Assembly: GCF_022179125.1 (NCBI RefSeq)
Contig: NZ_BPQG01000081.1
Location: 1 to 60,678, forward strand
Origin: Methylobacterium cerastii
GTDB taxonomy: Bacteria > Pseudomonadota > Alphaproteobacteria > Rhizobiales > Beijerinckiaceae
DNA: 60,678 bases
Direction of reading: 5' to 3'
The notes beneath the pieces are model-generated. The model was not told where the DNA came from. It did no database searches and saw only the letters and a list, made by a program, of their open reading frames with translations. A program made the translations under genes and the position numbers. Positions 42,501 through 51,936 of this stretch are shown piece by piece; the first letter of the stretch is position 1, and each line of letters begins with the position of its first letter.

Positions 42501-43250
42501 ATGGACCCGGCGTTCAAGGACCACTTCTCGTCGCAGGCGGCCGCCTACGCGGCCCACCGGCCGACCTATCCGGCGGGCCTCGCGGCGTTCCTCGCCGAGG
42601 CCGCGCCCGGACGTGGGCTGGCGTTCGACGCCGCCTGCGGCACCGGGCAGCTCTCGACGCAGCTCGCCGCGCATTTCGGCGACGTCGTCGCCACCGATGC
42701 CAGCGCCGCGCAGATCGCGAACGCGACGCCGCATCCCCGTGTCACGTACCGCACCGCGCCGGCCGAGCGGAGCGAGTTGGCGACATCGAGCGCCGACCTG
42801 ATCACCGTAGCGCAGGCGGCCCACTGGCTCGACCTTGCCGCGTTCTACGACGAGGTCCGCCGCATCGCCCGGCCGGGCGCGGTGCTGGCGCTGGTCAGCT
42901 ACGGCATCCTGCACGTCGAGGGCGAACCAGATGGAGCGGTCCGACACTTCTACGACGACGTGGTCGGGCCGTACTGGCCGCCCGAGCGCCGACACGTCGA
43001 GGACGGCTACCAATCGCTGCCCTTCCCGTTCGCGGAAATCGCCGCACCGGACCTCGCGATCACGGTGGCGTGGTCTCTTGCCGACCTGATCGGTTACGTC
43101 GAGACGTGGTCGGCCCTGCGTGGGCTGGAGAAGGCGATCGGTCGCGGGGCCGTCGACGCTTTCCATGAAGCGCTCGCGGCATCATGGGGGCCGGGCGGCC
43201 AGCTTCGCACCGTGCGCTGGCCGCTGTCGCTGCGCCTCGCGCGGGTGTGA
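42501..43250 (+). CDS. Class I SAM-dependent methyltransferase
   Basis: The ATG at 42501 (MDPAFKDHFSSQAAAYAAHR) is the conserved start for this family; a longer frame to 42363 overlaps the divergent promoter. It has 249 residues. SAM motif I is FDAACGTGQLSTQLA (about 43-57), motif II ends VVATDAS, and motif IV is ADLITVAQAAHWLD. It resembles the yeast Tmt1/UbiE-like small-molecule methyltransferase group. Substrate unknown. Divergent from the sulfite-oxidase-like gene. Confidence 0.85.
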   Translation: MDPAFKDHFSSQAAAYAAHRPTYPAGLAAFLAEAAPGRGLAFDAACGTGQLSTQLAAHFGDVVATDASAAQIANATPHPRVTYRTAPAERSELATSSADLITVAQAAHWLDLAAFYDEVRRIARPGAVLALVSYGILHVEGEPDGAVRHFYDDVVGPYWPPERRHVEDGYQSLPFPFAEIAAPDLAITVAWSLADLIGYVETWSALRGLEKAIGRGAVDAFHEALAASWGPGGQLRTVRWPLSLRLARV

Positions 43251-43426
43251 GTGGTGGCCGAGGGCGCGCGCCGAAGATTTGCCTCAAAGCAAGTTTGTTC
43301 TATCGAACGATCCGAGGCCCAACACGAATGTGATCTTCGTGGCAGGCGGCGAAGCCCGGGGCATTCGCATTTCGTTTACGACCTGGCCGGACATTGCGGC
43401 CACGACAGACCCAGAGGGGACGAACC

Positions 43427-43729
43427 ATGATCCGATATCTTTCCGTTGCTCTCGTCGCAGGGAGCCTCGTGGCAGTCGCGCCGGGGGCGCAAGCCCGCGA
43501 CGGCATCGGCGCCGGCGGTGCGGCCGCGCTGGGCGTGCTCGGCGGCCTCGCCGTCGGCGGCGCCATCGCGTCCTCGCAGAACGGCTACTACCCCGGCCAG
43601 CCGGTCTACCGCGCGCCGCGCCCGGTCTATGTCGAGGAAGATTACGGCCCCGTCTGCCATTTCGAGCGCCGCCGCTCGGTCGACGCCTATGGCGACGTGT
43701 TCGTCCGCCGCGTCCGGGTCTGCGAATAA
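43427..43729 (+). CDS. Small secreted glycine-rich protein
   Basis: ATG 43427 gives 100 residues with a signal peptide (MIRYLSVALVAGSLVAVAPGAQA). Next comes a Gly/Ala-rich glycine-zipper-like hydrophobic segment (GGAAALGVLGGLAVGGAIAS) and a Tyr/Pro-rich region. The C-terminal part has two Cys (PVCHFERRR..., VRRVRVCE) that could form a disulfide. Common in Rhizobiales as an exported protein of unknown role. Ribosome-binding site AGAGGGG. Confidence 0.75.
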   Translation: MIRYLSVALVAGSLVAVAPGAQARDGIGAGGAAALGVLGGLAVGGAIASSQNGYYPGQPVYRAPRPVYVEEDYGPVCHFERRRSVDAYGDVFVRRVRVCE

Positions 43730-43769
43730 GCCGACTGATCCCCGTGGCCGGCGATCCCGCCGGCCGCGA

Positions 43770-44825
43770 TCAGGGCGTGCGACGGTCTCGCGGCGCCGCC
43801 GGCTCGGCGATGGCCGGCGGCGCGCCGCGCCCGAGGCGTTCCGCGCAGAAGATGCCTCCGAGCACCAGGGCGAGCGCCAGGGCCTCGTTGATCCCGAACG
43901 GCTCGCCGACAACCAGCACGGCGAGGCCTGCGCCGAAGATCGGCACGAGGTTGACGAAGAGGCCGGCCCTGTTCGGCCCGATCAGCTCGACGCCGCGCAT
44001 GAAGAACAGTTGCGCGGCGAGCGACGGCCCGAGCGCGACGAACACCACGATCGCCCAGCCCTGCGCCCCCGGCCAGATCAGCCGACCGGCCGCCGCCTCG
44101 ACCGCCAGGAGCGGCAGGGAGGTAAGGAAGGCCATCAGCGCCATCGCCGCGAAGAACGTCAGCCCGGAAATCGCCGGGCGATGCGGCAGGGCGAGGGTGT
44201 AGCCGGCGTAGAGCAGGCAGGCGATGAAGACGAGCACGTCGCCGCGGTTGAAGTCGAGGGTCGCGAGCACGTGCCAGTCGCCGTGCGTCGCCGCCACCGT
44301 CGCGCCGACGAGGGTGACGAGCACGCCGACCACCTGGCCGGGCGTGACCGCGGTGCGATACAGGGCGTAGTTCAGCAGGATCACCAGCACGGGGATCGAG
44401 CCCTGGAACAGGGCGAGATTGATCGCGCTGGTGTAGGTCCCGGCAGCGTAGAACAGGCTGTTGAACGCGGTGTAGCCGAGGCCGCCCATCAGCAACACGA
44501 GCCGCCAGTGACCGCGGATGCCCGACCAGTCGGCGGCGATGCGCCTGCGGGCGAGCAGCCCCAGAACGACGCAGACCACGCCCCAGCGCAGCGAGGTGAT
44601 CGCCTGGGGCGAGACATGGCCCGGCGCCCACCGGCCCGCGACGGCGTTGCCCGCCCAGAGCAGGGCAGTCAACGTCAGGAGCGGGTAGGCAGCAGCGGTC
44701 CGGACGGGCGCGGGAATCGGCGGCCGCTCAGCGGCGGCGGAACTGACCGCCGCGCACCGGCGGACGGGGGCCGGCGGAGCGCTCGTCCTTGTGCCGGAAC
44801 ACGAGGCGGCCCTTCTCCAGGTCAT
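43770..44825 (-). CDS. DMT-superfamily (EamA) transporter
   Basis: Ten-helix drug/metabolite transporter with two EamA repeats ([20 protein letters not shown] and [20 protein letters not shown]); a probable exporter of amino acids or small metabolites. The start is unclear: the only upstream ATG (44825) would overlap infA by 98 bp in another frame, and family members begin about 10 residues before AAAYPLLT, where no ATG, GTG or TTG exists. A TTG inside LLTLTALLW is possible. The 5' boundary should therefore be read as tentative. Confidence 0.8.
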   Translation of the reverse strand: MTWRRAASCSGTRTSAPPAPVRRCAAVSSAAAERPPIPAPVRTAAAYPLLTLTALLWAGNAVAGRWAPGHVSPQAITSLRWGVVCVVLGLLARRRIAADWSGIRGHWRLVLLMGGLGYTAFNSLFYAAGTYTSAINLALFQGSIPVLVILLNYALYRTAVTPGQVVGVLVTLVGATVAATHGDWHVLATLDFNRGDVLVFIACLLYAGYTLALPHRPAISGLTFFAAMALMAFLTSLPLLAVEAAAGRLIWPGAQGWAIVVFVALGPSLAAQLFFMRGVELIGPNRAGLFVNLVPIFGAGLAVLVVGEPFGINEALALALVLGGIFCAERLGRGAPPAIAEPAAPRDRRTP

Positions 44826-45003
44826 AAGGCGACATCTCGACGGTGACGCGGTCGCCGGCCAGCGTCTTGATGCGGTTCTTCTTCATCTTGCCGGCGGTGT
44901 AGGCGACGATCTCGTGGCCCTGGTCCAGCTGTACCCGGTAGCGCGCATCCGGCAAGATCTCGAGAACGAGACCGTCGAACTGCATCAATTCTTCTTTCGC
45001 CAT
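44728..45003 (-). CDS. infA: Translation initiation factor IF-1
   Basis: 91 residues; the S1/OB-fold of IF-1 fills the first 72 ([20 protein letters not shown], then [20 protein letters not shown]). An Arg/Pro/Gly-rich tail of about 18 residues ([18 protein letters not shown]) extends beyond the usual end, as in several alphaproteobacteria. It binds the 30S A site during initiation. Isolated from other translation genes, as usual. Confidence 0.95.
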   Translation of the reverse strand: MAKEELMQFDGLVLEILPDARYRVQLDQGHEIVAYTAGKMKKNRIKTLAGDRVTVEMSPYDLEKGRLVFRHKDERSAGPRPPVRGGQFRRR

Positions 45004-45237
45004 TCACCCTCTCCAGTCGGACCGTCTGGAAGCAGGCGTTCCGGCGCACGATCGTTCGTCACGGCAATTCGATGTCCGCCGCGGCGGCGGGTCCGTATCC
45101 GGAGGCGCCACGCCGTCGAGCGTCGGCACGATGTAGGGGGCCGCCGCCATGCAGGCAAGCTTTGCCGCAACGTCGTCGCGACGGCGTCGACATAAAAAGC
45201 ATCGTTCCTGCACGATTTCTCCGCGGAACGACCGATT

Positions 45238-46344
45238 CTACGGCGCGACCTCGTTGCCGGCATAGTCGAGCCGCCCGTCCGGCGTGCGCTTCCACGCCCG
45301 CAGCGACACGGCCCCCTCGCGCAGGTCGCCCTGCGCATCGAAGGCGACCTCGCCCTGGATCGTGCGGAAGGGCGCGCCTCGCAAGGCCGCAGCGACCCTG
45401 CGCGAGTCCTGCGATTTCGCGCGGTCGAGCGCCTGCGCCAGCACCTCCACCGCCGCATAGGTCGGGCCGGCGACCGCATCGGCCTCCGCGGTGCGCGGCG
45501 GCCGACCTTTCGCCTCGGGCAAGCGGACCGGTTCGACGGGAACGGTCATCACCGTGCCCTCGCCAGCGGTCGCCGCGAGGCTCGCGAAATCGCGGTCGAG
45601 GATGCCGTCGCTCGCCACCATGCGGGCGCCGAGGCCGGCATCCCGCATCGCGCGCAGCAGGGTCGCCGCTTCCGGAGCTAGGCCGCCGAAATACACCGCC
45701 TCGACGCGGGCCGCCTTCAGGGTCGTTACCAGTTCCGTGGCATCGCGGCTGCCGCGCGGCAGGCTCTCGAACGCCACCTCCGGGTCGCCACCCGCCTTCA
45801 GCGTGCGCGAAACCGCGTCTGCGAGATCGCGTCCGAAGGTGGTGCGGTCGTGAACGACGCCGATCCGCCGCCCGGGCTCGTGCACGAGGAGATAACGGCC
45901 GGCCGCCGCGCCCTGCTGCGCGTCGCCAGGGGCGACACGGAAGATGTTCCCATAGCCACGCTGCGTCAGCGCAGCCCAGGACGCGCCCGGCGTCACCAGG
46001 ACGACACCCGCATCCTCGTAGAGCGGCGCCACCGCGGCCGCGACCGAGGATTCGAGAGCGCCGACCACGAGGCGGATGCCGTCCGCCGCGAACCGCCGGG
46101 CGACCACGGCGCCCTGCTTGGCCTCGCCGGCATCGTCGGCCACGACCAGCGCCAGCTTGCGGCCGGACGTGCCGGTGGCGCGATTCAGGTCGGCGATCGC
46201 CTGTTCGGCCGCGAGCCGCATGCCCTGGCCGAAGGCCGCATCCGGCCCGGTGAGCGGCGCCGAAAGACCGATCCGGACGACGGTCTGCGCCGCGGCCGGC
46301 CCCGCGAGGAGGAGTGCTGTGACGATCCCGATCAAGGCGCGCAT
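45238..46344 (-). CDS. ABC transporter substrate-binding protein, branched-chain amino-acid type
   Basis: The ATG at 46344 gives 368 residues with a signal peptide (MRALIGIVTALLLAGPAAAQ); a start at 46353 is also possible. The type I periplasmic binding fold of LivJ-like proteins begins VVRIGLSAPLTGPDAAFGQG, with the ligand-pocket region VGALESSVAAAVAPLYEDAG and TPGASWAALTQRGYGNIFRV. No permease or ATPase genes are adjacent, so it works with components encoded elsewhere or is an orphan sensor protein. Confidence 0.87.
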   Translation of the reverse strand: MRALIGIVTALLLAGPAAAQTVVRIGLSAPLTGPDAAFGQGMRLAAEQAIADLNRATGTSGRKLALVVADDAGEAKQGAVVARRFAADGIRLVVGALESSVAAAVAPLYEDAGVVLVTPGASWAALTQRGYGNIFRVAPGDAQQGAAAGRYLLVHEPGRRIGVVHDRTTFGRDLADAVSRTLKAGGDPEVAFESLPRGSRDATELVTTLKAARVEAVYFGGLAPEAATLLRAMRDAGLGARMVASDGILDRDFASLAATAGEGTVMTVPVEPVRLPEAKGRPPRTAEADAVAGPTYAAVEVLAQALDRAKSQDSRRVAAALRGAPFRTIQGEVAFDAQGDLREGAVSLRAWKRTPDGRLDYAGNEVAP

Positions 46345-46488
46345 CGAAACCATTTCCCGGTGACGGTCGGGGACCGCGATCCCGCCCGCGAGCTTAGTCG
46401 CCCCCGTCACGCTGCGAAAGCGTAGCACCGAGCAGCCTGATCGATCGACAATTCGTTCGACGGCCTCCGGTCCCCGTCGGCCCAGCCG

Positions 46489-47043
46489 TCAAAGCGCCCC
46501 GTCGCGGATCGCGCCCGGGTCGGCGAGGCCGTGCAGCACGCGGGCGGCGCTGTGGGCGAAGCGCAGCGTCACCGCCTTGCGGCGCGGGCCGGAGAGCGGG
46601 TGCTCGGGCGCCTCGCGGACCACCAGCCCGCCGAAGGCGTCGGCGACGATCAGGCCGCATTCCTCGGGGATCAGGGATTCCGGCACCGTGTCGGGGATCG
46701 CGAAGAAGAACCGGTCGCAGAAGTCGCGGTAGTCGGGCCATTTCCGGTCTGCGCGGAAGTCGGCGACGCTCGACTTGATCTCGACGATGGTCAGTCTCCC
46801 GGCACCGCAGAGTGCGATCACGTCGGCCCGCCGGCCGTTGACCAGGGAGAACTCGGGCAGGGTGGCGCACCCCATCTCGGAGAATAGACGGCGGACGCCG
46901 CGCTGGATCTTCAGCGCCGTCGGCGACTGGCGCCGGTCGGGCGGCAGGACCAGATCGGGCGCGGCTTGGGCCGGGAGAGCGTGGGCGAGGGCTGACGGCA
47001 TCGTCTCTCGTGTGGCGGCCTGTGCCGAATCGGGACGTGGCAT
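46489..47043 (-). CDS. mmcB: MmcB-family DNA repair protein
   Basis: 184 residues. The core has a PD-(D/E)xK-like nuclease pattern: VNGRRADVIALCGAGRLTIV, then EIKSSVADFRADRKWPDYRD, as in MmcB of Caulobacter, which is implicated in mitomycin C damage repair. It is restricted mainly to alphaproteobacteria. An ATG at 47001 would drop 14 poorly conserved residues and is an alternative start. I saw no LexA-type box upstream. Confidence 0.85.
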   Translation of the reverse strand: MPRPDSAQAATRETMPSALAHALPAQAAPDLVLPPDRRQSPTALKIQRGVRRLFSEMGCATLPEFSLVNGRRADVIALCGAGRLTIVEIKSSVADFRADRKWPDYRDFCDRFFFAIPDTVPESLIPEECGLIVADAFGGLVVREAPEHPLSGPRRKAVTLRFAHSAARVLHGLADPGAIRDGAL

Positions 47044-47084
47044 CTTGCCAAGGCCTGACTCGCCTTGTCACCTGCGGCGGGAGA

Positions 47085-47861
47085 TCACGCGAGCGCGGCG
47101 CGGATCGCGGCGAACCCGTCGGTGAACGCCGCCGGCCCGGGCTGCAGGATCAGCGGCGACTTGATCTCGTGGATGCGCCCGTCCCGCACCGCCGGGATCG
47201 CCGCCCATCCCGGCCGCTCCGCGATCCGCGCGACGTTGACCTTCTTGCCGCACCAAGAGGCGAGGATCACGTCGGGCGCCGCAGCGATCACCGCTTCCGG
47301 CCCGACGATCCGGTCCTTGGCTGCGGCCATCCGGGCGTGCTCGGGAAACACGTCGTCGCCGCCGGCGATGCCGACCAGCTCGGAGACCCAGCCGATGCCG
47401 GAGATCATCGGCGCGTCCCACTCCTCGAAGTAGACCCGCGGCCGCGGCCGACCGGCGACCTCGGCGGCCACCCGCGCGAGGTCGTCGGCGTAGCCCTGCG
47501 CCAGGGCCTCCGCACGGTCCGGCACGCCGACGAGCGCGCCGACCGTGCGGATCATCGCGAGGCAGCCGGCCACGTCGCGCTGGTTGAACAGGTGTACGGC
47601 GACGCCGGCGCGGGCGAGGTCGGCGGCGATGGCCGCCTGCAGGTCGGAGAAGGCGAGGACGAGGTCGGGCTCGAGCGCCAGGATCTTCGGCAGGTCCGCG
47701 CTGGTGAAGGCCGACACCCGCGGCTTCTCCCGCCGGACCTGCGGCAGGCGCACCGCGTACCCCGAGACACCGACGATGCGGTGGTCCTGGCCGAGTAGGT
47801 ACAGCGTCTCGACGGTCTCCTCGGTGAGACAGACGATGCGCTCGGGCGGGAACCGCCGCAT
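47085..47861 (-). CDS. BtuF-like cobalamin/metal periplasmic-type binding protein
   Basis: The ATG at 47861 overlaps the DedA stop (TGATG), giving 258 residues; longer frames are rejected. A helical-backbone (class III) binding protein: RIVCLTEETVETLYLLGQDH, GYAVRLPQVRREKPRVS, and the LEPDLVLAFSDLQAAIAADL segment are typical of BtuF/FhuD relatives. There is no signal peptide, so it appears cytoplasmic, a variant found in several bacteria as 'cobalamin-binding protein'. No Btu permease is nearby. Confidence 0.8.
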   Translation of the reverse strand: MRRFPPERIVCLTEETVETLYLLGQDHRIVGVSGYAVRLPQVRREKPRVSAFTSADLPKILALEPDLVLAFSDLQAAIAADLARAGVAVHLFNQRDVAGCLAMIRTVGALVGVPDRAEALAQGYADDLARVAAEVAGRPRPRVYFEEWDAPMISGIGWVSELVGIAGGDDVFPEHARMAAAKDRIVGPEAVIAAAPDVILASWCGKKVNVARIAERPGWAAIPAVRDGRIHEIKSPLILQPGPAAFTDGFAAIRAALA

Positions 47862-48382
47862 CAGCGCTGAAACCACGCGAGCAGGCCGGCGCCCGGCGCC
47901 AGGAGCACGAAGGCCCAGACGATCGCCGAGAGCACGTTGGCCAGCTGGAACGGCAGCCGGGCGACGCCGAACATCCCGGCGATCAGCGGCACCACCGCGC
48001 GGGCCGGCCCGAAGAACCGCCCGACCGCCACCGCGGCCGCGCCCCAGCGCTTGAGGAAGACCTCGCCCTTGGCGACCATCTCCGGGTAGCGCCGCATCGG
48101 CCAAAGCCGCTTGGCGCCCTCGCCGTAGTACCGGCCGAACTCGTAGGACAGCCAGTCGCCGAGCGCCGAACCCAAAGCCGCGGCGGCCACCACCGGCCAG
48201 AACGGGATGTCGGCCGCGCCGACCATCGCCCCGATCCCGACCAGGATCACGGTGGCCGGCACCAGCAGCGACAGGAAGGCGATCGATTCGCAGAAGGCGA
48301 GCACCCCGACGATCAGCGGTGTCCAGGCGCGATGCGCCTCGACGAAGGCGAGGGCGGAGGCACGCAGCGATTCGAAGTCCAT
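47861..48382 (-). CDS. DedA-family membrane protein
   Basis: 173 residues from ATG 48382 (MDFESLRASALAFVEAHRAW). About four to five membrane helices with the family motifs ESIAFLSLLVPATVIL, GSALGDWLSYEFGRYYGEGA and FFGPARAVVPLIAGMFGV. DedA proteins are proposed flippases for phospholipids or undecaprenyl phosphate. Coupled to the BtuF-like gene by a TGATG overlap and divergent from pdxY. Confidence 0.88.
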   Translation of the reverse strand: MDFESLRASALAFVEAHRAWTPLIVGVLAFCESIAFLSLLVPATVILVGIGAMVGAADIPFWPVVAAAALGSALGDWLSYEFGRYYGEGAKRLWPMRRYPEMVAKGEVFLKRWGAAAVAVGRFFGPARAVVPLIAGMFGVARLPFQLANVLSAIVWAFVLLAPGAGLLAWFQR

Positions 48383-48487
48383 GACCTGTCTTTTCCAGGG
48401 TGAGCCGCGCCGGGTGCGCGCGGTGCCGAAAGCCGGTAACACGCCGCGGGACCGATGCGCGCGGAAGAGCCGCGGGGAGACATCGCG

Positions 48488-49336
48488 ATGAACATCCTGT
48501 CGATCCAGTCGCACGTCGCCTACGGCCATGTCGGCAACGCCTCCGCGGTGTTTCCGATGCAGCGGCTCGGGGTCGAGGTCTGGCCGATCCACACAGTGCA
48601 GTTCTCCAACCACACCGGATACGGCGCCTGGCGTGGCCGGGTGTTCGACGGGCCGGCGGTGGAGGACCTCGTGGCCGGCATCCGCGAGCGCGGGGTGCTC
48701 GGGTCCTGCGACGGCGTGCTTTCCGGCTACATGGGCTCGGCCGACATCGGGACCGCGATCCTTGGCGCGGTCGCGGCGGTGCGGGCGGAGAACCCGCGCG
48801 CGCTCTACGCCTGCGACCCAGTGATCGGCGACACCGGCCGCGGCGTCTACGTCCGCTCCGGCATCGCCGAGTTCATGGCCGACCGCGCGGTGCCCGCCGC
48901 CGACATCCTGACGCCGAACCAGTTCGAGCTCGACCTGCTCACCGGCCTGACCAGCAGCACCCTCGCCGACGCCAAGCGCGCCGTCGCCGCGCTGCAGGCC
49001 CGCGGCCCGCGGGTGGTGCTGGTGACCTCGCTCGCCACCGATGCCACGCCGGCCGACGCCATCGATATGCTGGCCGGCGAAGGCGGCACGTTCTGGCGGG
49101 TGCGCACGCACCGCCTCGACCTGTCGGTCAACGGGGCGGGCGACTGCATCGCCGCCTTGTTCCTCGTGCACTACGCCCGCACGCGCTCGGCGGCGCTCGC
49201 GCTCGGGATGGCCGCGGCCTCGGTCCACGGGATCCTGCGGCGAACCCTCGCCGAAGGCTCGCGCGAGATCCTGACGGTGGCGGCGCAGGACGAGTTCGTC
49301 GCGCCGACCGAGACGTTCCCGGTCGAGACGGTCTGA
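48488..49336 (+). CDS. pdxY: Pyridoxal kinase
   Basis: 282 residues from ATG 48488 (ribosome-binding site GGGGAGA). A ribokinase-like fold: NILSIQSHVAYGHVGNASAV at the N-terminus, VHTVQFSNHTGYGAWRG-type region, and the anion-hole/catalytic GAGDCIAALFL near residue 216. It phosphorylates pyridoxal to pyridoxal 5'-phosphate in vitamin B6 salvage. First of a three-gene unit with the PhzF-like and Nudix genes, 20 bp before the next start. Confidence 0.93.
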   Translation: MNILSIQSHVAYGHVGNASAVFPMQRLGVEVWPIHTVQFSNHTGYGAWRGRVFDGPAVEDLVAGIRERGVLGSCDGVLSGYMGSADIGTAILGAVAAVRAENPRALYACDPVIGDTGRGVYVRSGIAEFMADRAVPAADILTPNQFELDLLTGLTSSTLADAKRAVAALQARGPRVVLVTSLATDATPADAIDMLAGEGGTFWRVRTHRLDLSVNGAGDCIAALFLVHYARTRSAALALGMAAASVHGILRRTLAEGSREILTVAAQDEFVAPTETFPVETV

Positions 49337-49356
49337 GCGAGAAGGAAGGAACTGCG

Positions 49357-50241
49357 ATGCCACGCCGCTTCGTCACCCTCGACGTGTTCACGACGCAGGC
49401 GCTCGCCGGCAACCCGCTCGCCGTCGTGCTCGACGCCGGCGGGCTCGACACGGCGGCGATGCAGGCCATCGCCCGCGAATTCAACTTGTCCGAAACGGTG
49501 TTCGTGATGCCTCCGGACGACCCGCGGCACCTGGCAAGGCTGCGCATCTTCACGCCGGCCCGCGAGCTACCCTTCGCCGGGCATCCGACGATCGGCACCG
49601 CCGTGCTGCTGGCCCTGCGCGCGGAGAATGCCGGGACCGCCGACGCCGTCGCGTTCGGCCTAGAGGAGACGGTCGGCACGATCCCCTGCGTCGTCGAGGT
49701 CGGCGACGGTGAGGGTCGCGCCCGCTTCAAACTCCCGATCCTGCCCGAGTCCCTCGGCGACGCCGCGGAGGCCGCCGAACTCGCCGCGGCATTCGGGCTG
49801 ACGGCGCAAGACGTCGGCTTCGGCCGGTATCGTCCGAGCCGGCACGGCGTGGGCCCGAGCTTCACCTTCGTCCCGGTGGCGTCGCGCGCCCGCCTCGACG
49901 CAGCACAGCCGGGTACGCTTGCGGGCTCGCAGGACGGCTTCTTCCTCTACGCGCCGGACGAGGCGGGCGGCGCACGGGCGTTCCAAGCCCGGATGTTCGC
50001 GCCGGCGCTCGGCGTTCCCGAAGACCCGGCGACGGGTTCCGCGGCGGCGGCCTTCGCCGGCGTGCTGATGCAGTTCGAGACCCTTGGCGACGGCACCCAC
50101 GACGTGGCGATCACGCAAGGGGTCGCGATGGGCCGCCCGAGCGAGATCGCGTTGCAGCTCGTCATCGAGGCCGGCGCGCTGCGTTCGGTCGAGATCGGCG
50201 GTGCGGCGCTGATCGTCTCGGAAGGACTGCTGCATGTCTGA
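49357..50241 (+). CDS. PhzF-family isomerase/epimerase
   Basis: 294 residues, ribosome-binding site GAAGGAAGGA. A diaminopimelate-epimerase-like double fold: RRFVTLDVFTTQALAGNPLA, the catalytic Glu in NLSETVFVMPP, RELPFAGHPTIGTA and the C-half EDPATGSAAAAFAGVL. Outside phenazine producers the substrate is unknown. It overlaps the Nudix gene by 8 bp. Confidence 0.9.
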   Translation: MPRRFVTLDVFTTQALAGNPLAVVLDAGGLDTAAMQAIAREFNLSETVFVMPPDDPRHLARLRIFTPARELPFAGHPTIGTAVLLALRAENAGTADAVAFGLEETVGTIPCVVEVGDGEGRARFKLPILPESLGDAAEAAELAAAFGLTAQDVGFGRYRPSRHGVGPSFTFVPVASRARLDAAQPGTLAGSQDGFFLYAPDEAGGARAFQARMFAPALGVPEDPATGSAAAAFAGVLMQFETLGDGTHDVAITQGVAMGRPSEIALQLVIEAGALRSVEIGGAALIVSEGLLHV

Positions 50242-50989
50242 CCGCCCGACGCCGGATCCGCGGCCCTACGGCTTCGAGGTCGTCCGCCTCGCGCGGCTCG
50301 AAGCGCGGCTGGTGACCTACGATTGGGCCTGGGCGCGCGACAACGCCGCGCGCATCGACGACAATTGGAGGCGCCGCCGCGCGGCGCAGCCCGCCCTTTT
50401 CGACGGGCCGGTGCTCGTCGCCTGCGGCTGCGCGATCGACGACGACACCTGCCGCCTCGACCTGTTCAAGACGCCGTATTCGCGGTTCCTGGCCTATCGC
50501 GACGGCGGCTCGCCGGACGGGCACGTCGCCAACGCCTTCGCGGCGATCGTGCCATGGAGCGCCGACGGTGCGGTGCTGCTCGGGCGGATGGGCCCGCACA
50601 CCGCCAACGCCGGGCAGATCTACTTCCCCTGCGGCACGCCGGACCTGGACGACGTGCGCGGAGAGTCCGTCGACTTCTCCGGCAGCGCCGCGCGCGAGCT
50701 TCTTGAGGAGACCGGCCTGCGGGTGCCGGACGCCGCGACCGAGGAATGGGTGTGCCTGCGCGGCGAGGGGCAGCTCGCCTTCCTGCGCCCCGTGCGCTTC
50801 ACCGAGCCGGCCGCAGCCCTCGTCGAGCGCATGGAACTCTACGCCTTGCGCGAGGACGAGCCGGAACTCTCCGGCATCGTGACCGTTCGCGGCGCCGACG
50901 ACCTCGACGGTGCGATGCCGGGGTTCGTGCGCGCCTACCTCGCCAGCGCGTTCGAGGCCGAGACGGGCGCCGCCGATGTGACGCCCTGA
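50234..50989 (+). CDS. Nudix hydrolase
   Basis: 251 residues. A Nudix box variant GTPDLDDVRGESVDFSGSAA, then RELLEETGL (about 134-162), keeps the REXXEE core that binds the catalytic metal, with a longer insertion after the first Gly. An N-terminal domain of about 95 residues precedes the fold. It hydrolyses a nucleoside diphosphate linked to an unknown moiety. Third gene of the pdxY unit. Confidence 0.85.
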   Translation: MSDRPTPDPRPYGFEVVRLARLEARLVTYDWAWARDNAARIDDNWRRRRAAQPALFDGPVLVACGCAIDDDTCRLDLFKTPYSRFLAYRDGGSPDGHVANAFAAIVPWSADGAVLLGRMGPHTANAGQIYFPCGTPDLDDVRGESVDFSGSAARELLEETGLRVPDAATEEWVCLRGEGQLAFLRPVRFTEPAAALVERMELYALREDEPELSGIVTVRGADDLDGAMPGFVRAYLASAFEAETGAADVTP

Positions 50990-51073
50990 CCGGTCCGTGA
51001 CCTGGATGCGTCGACAACCGGCGGTGCATCGGGCAGGCTTTCGCGACATCCAGCCGCCATCCCGGAGCCCCGC

Positions 51074-51859
51074 ATGACCCTGATATCCAGAACCGCGCTC
51101 GTCACCGGCTCGACCAGCGGGATCGGGCTCGGCATCGCCCGCGCGTTGGCGCGCGACGGGGCGAACGTGGTGCTGAACGGCTTCGGGGAGGCCGACGCGA
51201 TCGAGGCGGCGCGGGCCGCGATCGAGTCCGAGTTCGGCGTGCGGGCACACTATTCGGCCGCCGACATGTCGAAGCCGTCCGAGATCGGCGACATGGTGCG
51301 CGAGGCGGAGGAAAAGTTCGGCTCGGTCGACGTGCTCGTCAACAATGCCGGCATCCAGTTCGTCTCGGCGATCGAGGAGTTTCCCGGCGCGAAGTGGGAG
51401 CAGATCATCGCGATCAACCTGTCCTCGGCCTTCTACGCGATGCAGGCGGCGATCCCGGGGATGAAGGCGCGCGGCTGGGGACGGATCGTCAACACCGCCT
51501 CGGCGCACTCGCTGGTCGCCTCGCCCTACAAGTCGGCCTACGTCGCGGCCAAGCACGGCATCGCCGGCCTGACGAAGACCGCGGCGCTGGAACTCGCGAC
51601 GCACAAGATCACGGTCAACTGCATCTCGCCCGGCTACGTCTGGACGCCGCTGGTCGAGGCGCAGATCCCCGATACGATGAAGGCGCGCGGGCTCAGCAAG
51701 GAGCAGGTGATCGACGAGGTGCTGCTCAAGGCGCAGCCGACGAAAGAGTTCGTCACCGTCGATCAGGTGGCTGCGCTCGCCCTGTTCTTGTGCTCGGACG
51801 CGGCGAGCCAGATCACGGGCACCAACATCTCGATGGATGGCGGCTGGACCGCGCAATAG
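51074..51859 (+). CDS. bdhA: 3-hydroxybutyrate dehydrogenase (SDR)
   Basis: 261 residues. NAD-binding TGSTSGIG at 11-18, NNAG at 90-93, catalytic Ser143, Tyr156 and Lys160 (SAYVAAKHG). The C-terminal region with SPGYVWTPLVEAQIPD and the long helix MKARGLSKEQVIDEVLLKAQ, then PTKEFV, is diagnostic of D-3-hydroxybutyrate dehydrogenases. It oxidises 3-hydroxybutyrate to acetoacetate in polyhydroxybutyrate turnover. Monocistronic, with a terminator just downstream. Confidence 0.93.
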   Translation: MTLISRTALVTGSTSGIGLGIARALARDGANVVLNGFGEADAIEAARAAIESEFGVRAHYSAADMSKPSEIGDMVREAEEKFGSVDVLVNNAGIQFVSAIEEFPGAKWEQIIAINLSSAFYAMQAAIPGMKARGWGRIVNTASAHSLVASPYKSAYVAAKHGIAGLTKTAALELATHKITVNCISPGYVWTPLVEAQIPDTMKARGLSKEQVIDEVLLKAQPTKEFVTVDQVAALALFLCSDAASQITGTNISMDGGWTAQ

Positions 51860-51869
51860 GCCAAACGAG

Positions 51870-51902
51870 AACACCCCGCCGGACAGGTCCGCCGGGGTGT
51901 TT
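51870..51902 (+). terminator. Terminator of the hydroxybutyrate dehydrogenase gene
   Basis: AACACCCC (51870-51877) pairs with GGGGTGTT (51895-51902), and the stem extends inward with one mismatch (GCCGGAC/GTCCGCC). A short T-run follows. 10 bp after the stop codon. Confidence 0.75.
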
Positions 51903-51936
51903 CGAGGTCGCGCCCCGCTTTCGAGACGCCTCGGCG

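Noticed and set aside
47861-49363. 500-residue version of the DedA protein
   Set aside because: The extra N-terminal 327 residues lie antisense to pdxY and are not DedA-like; the natural start is 48382.
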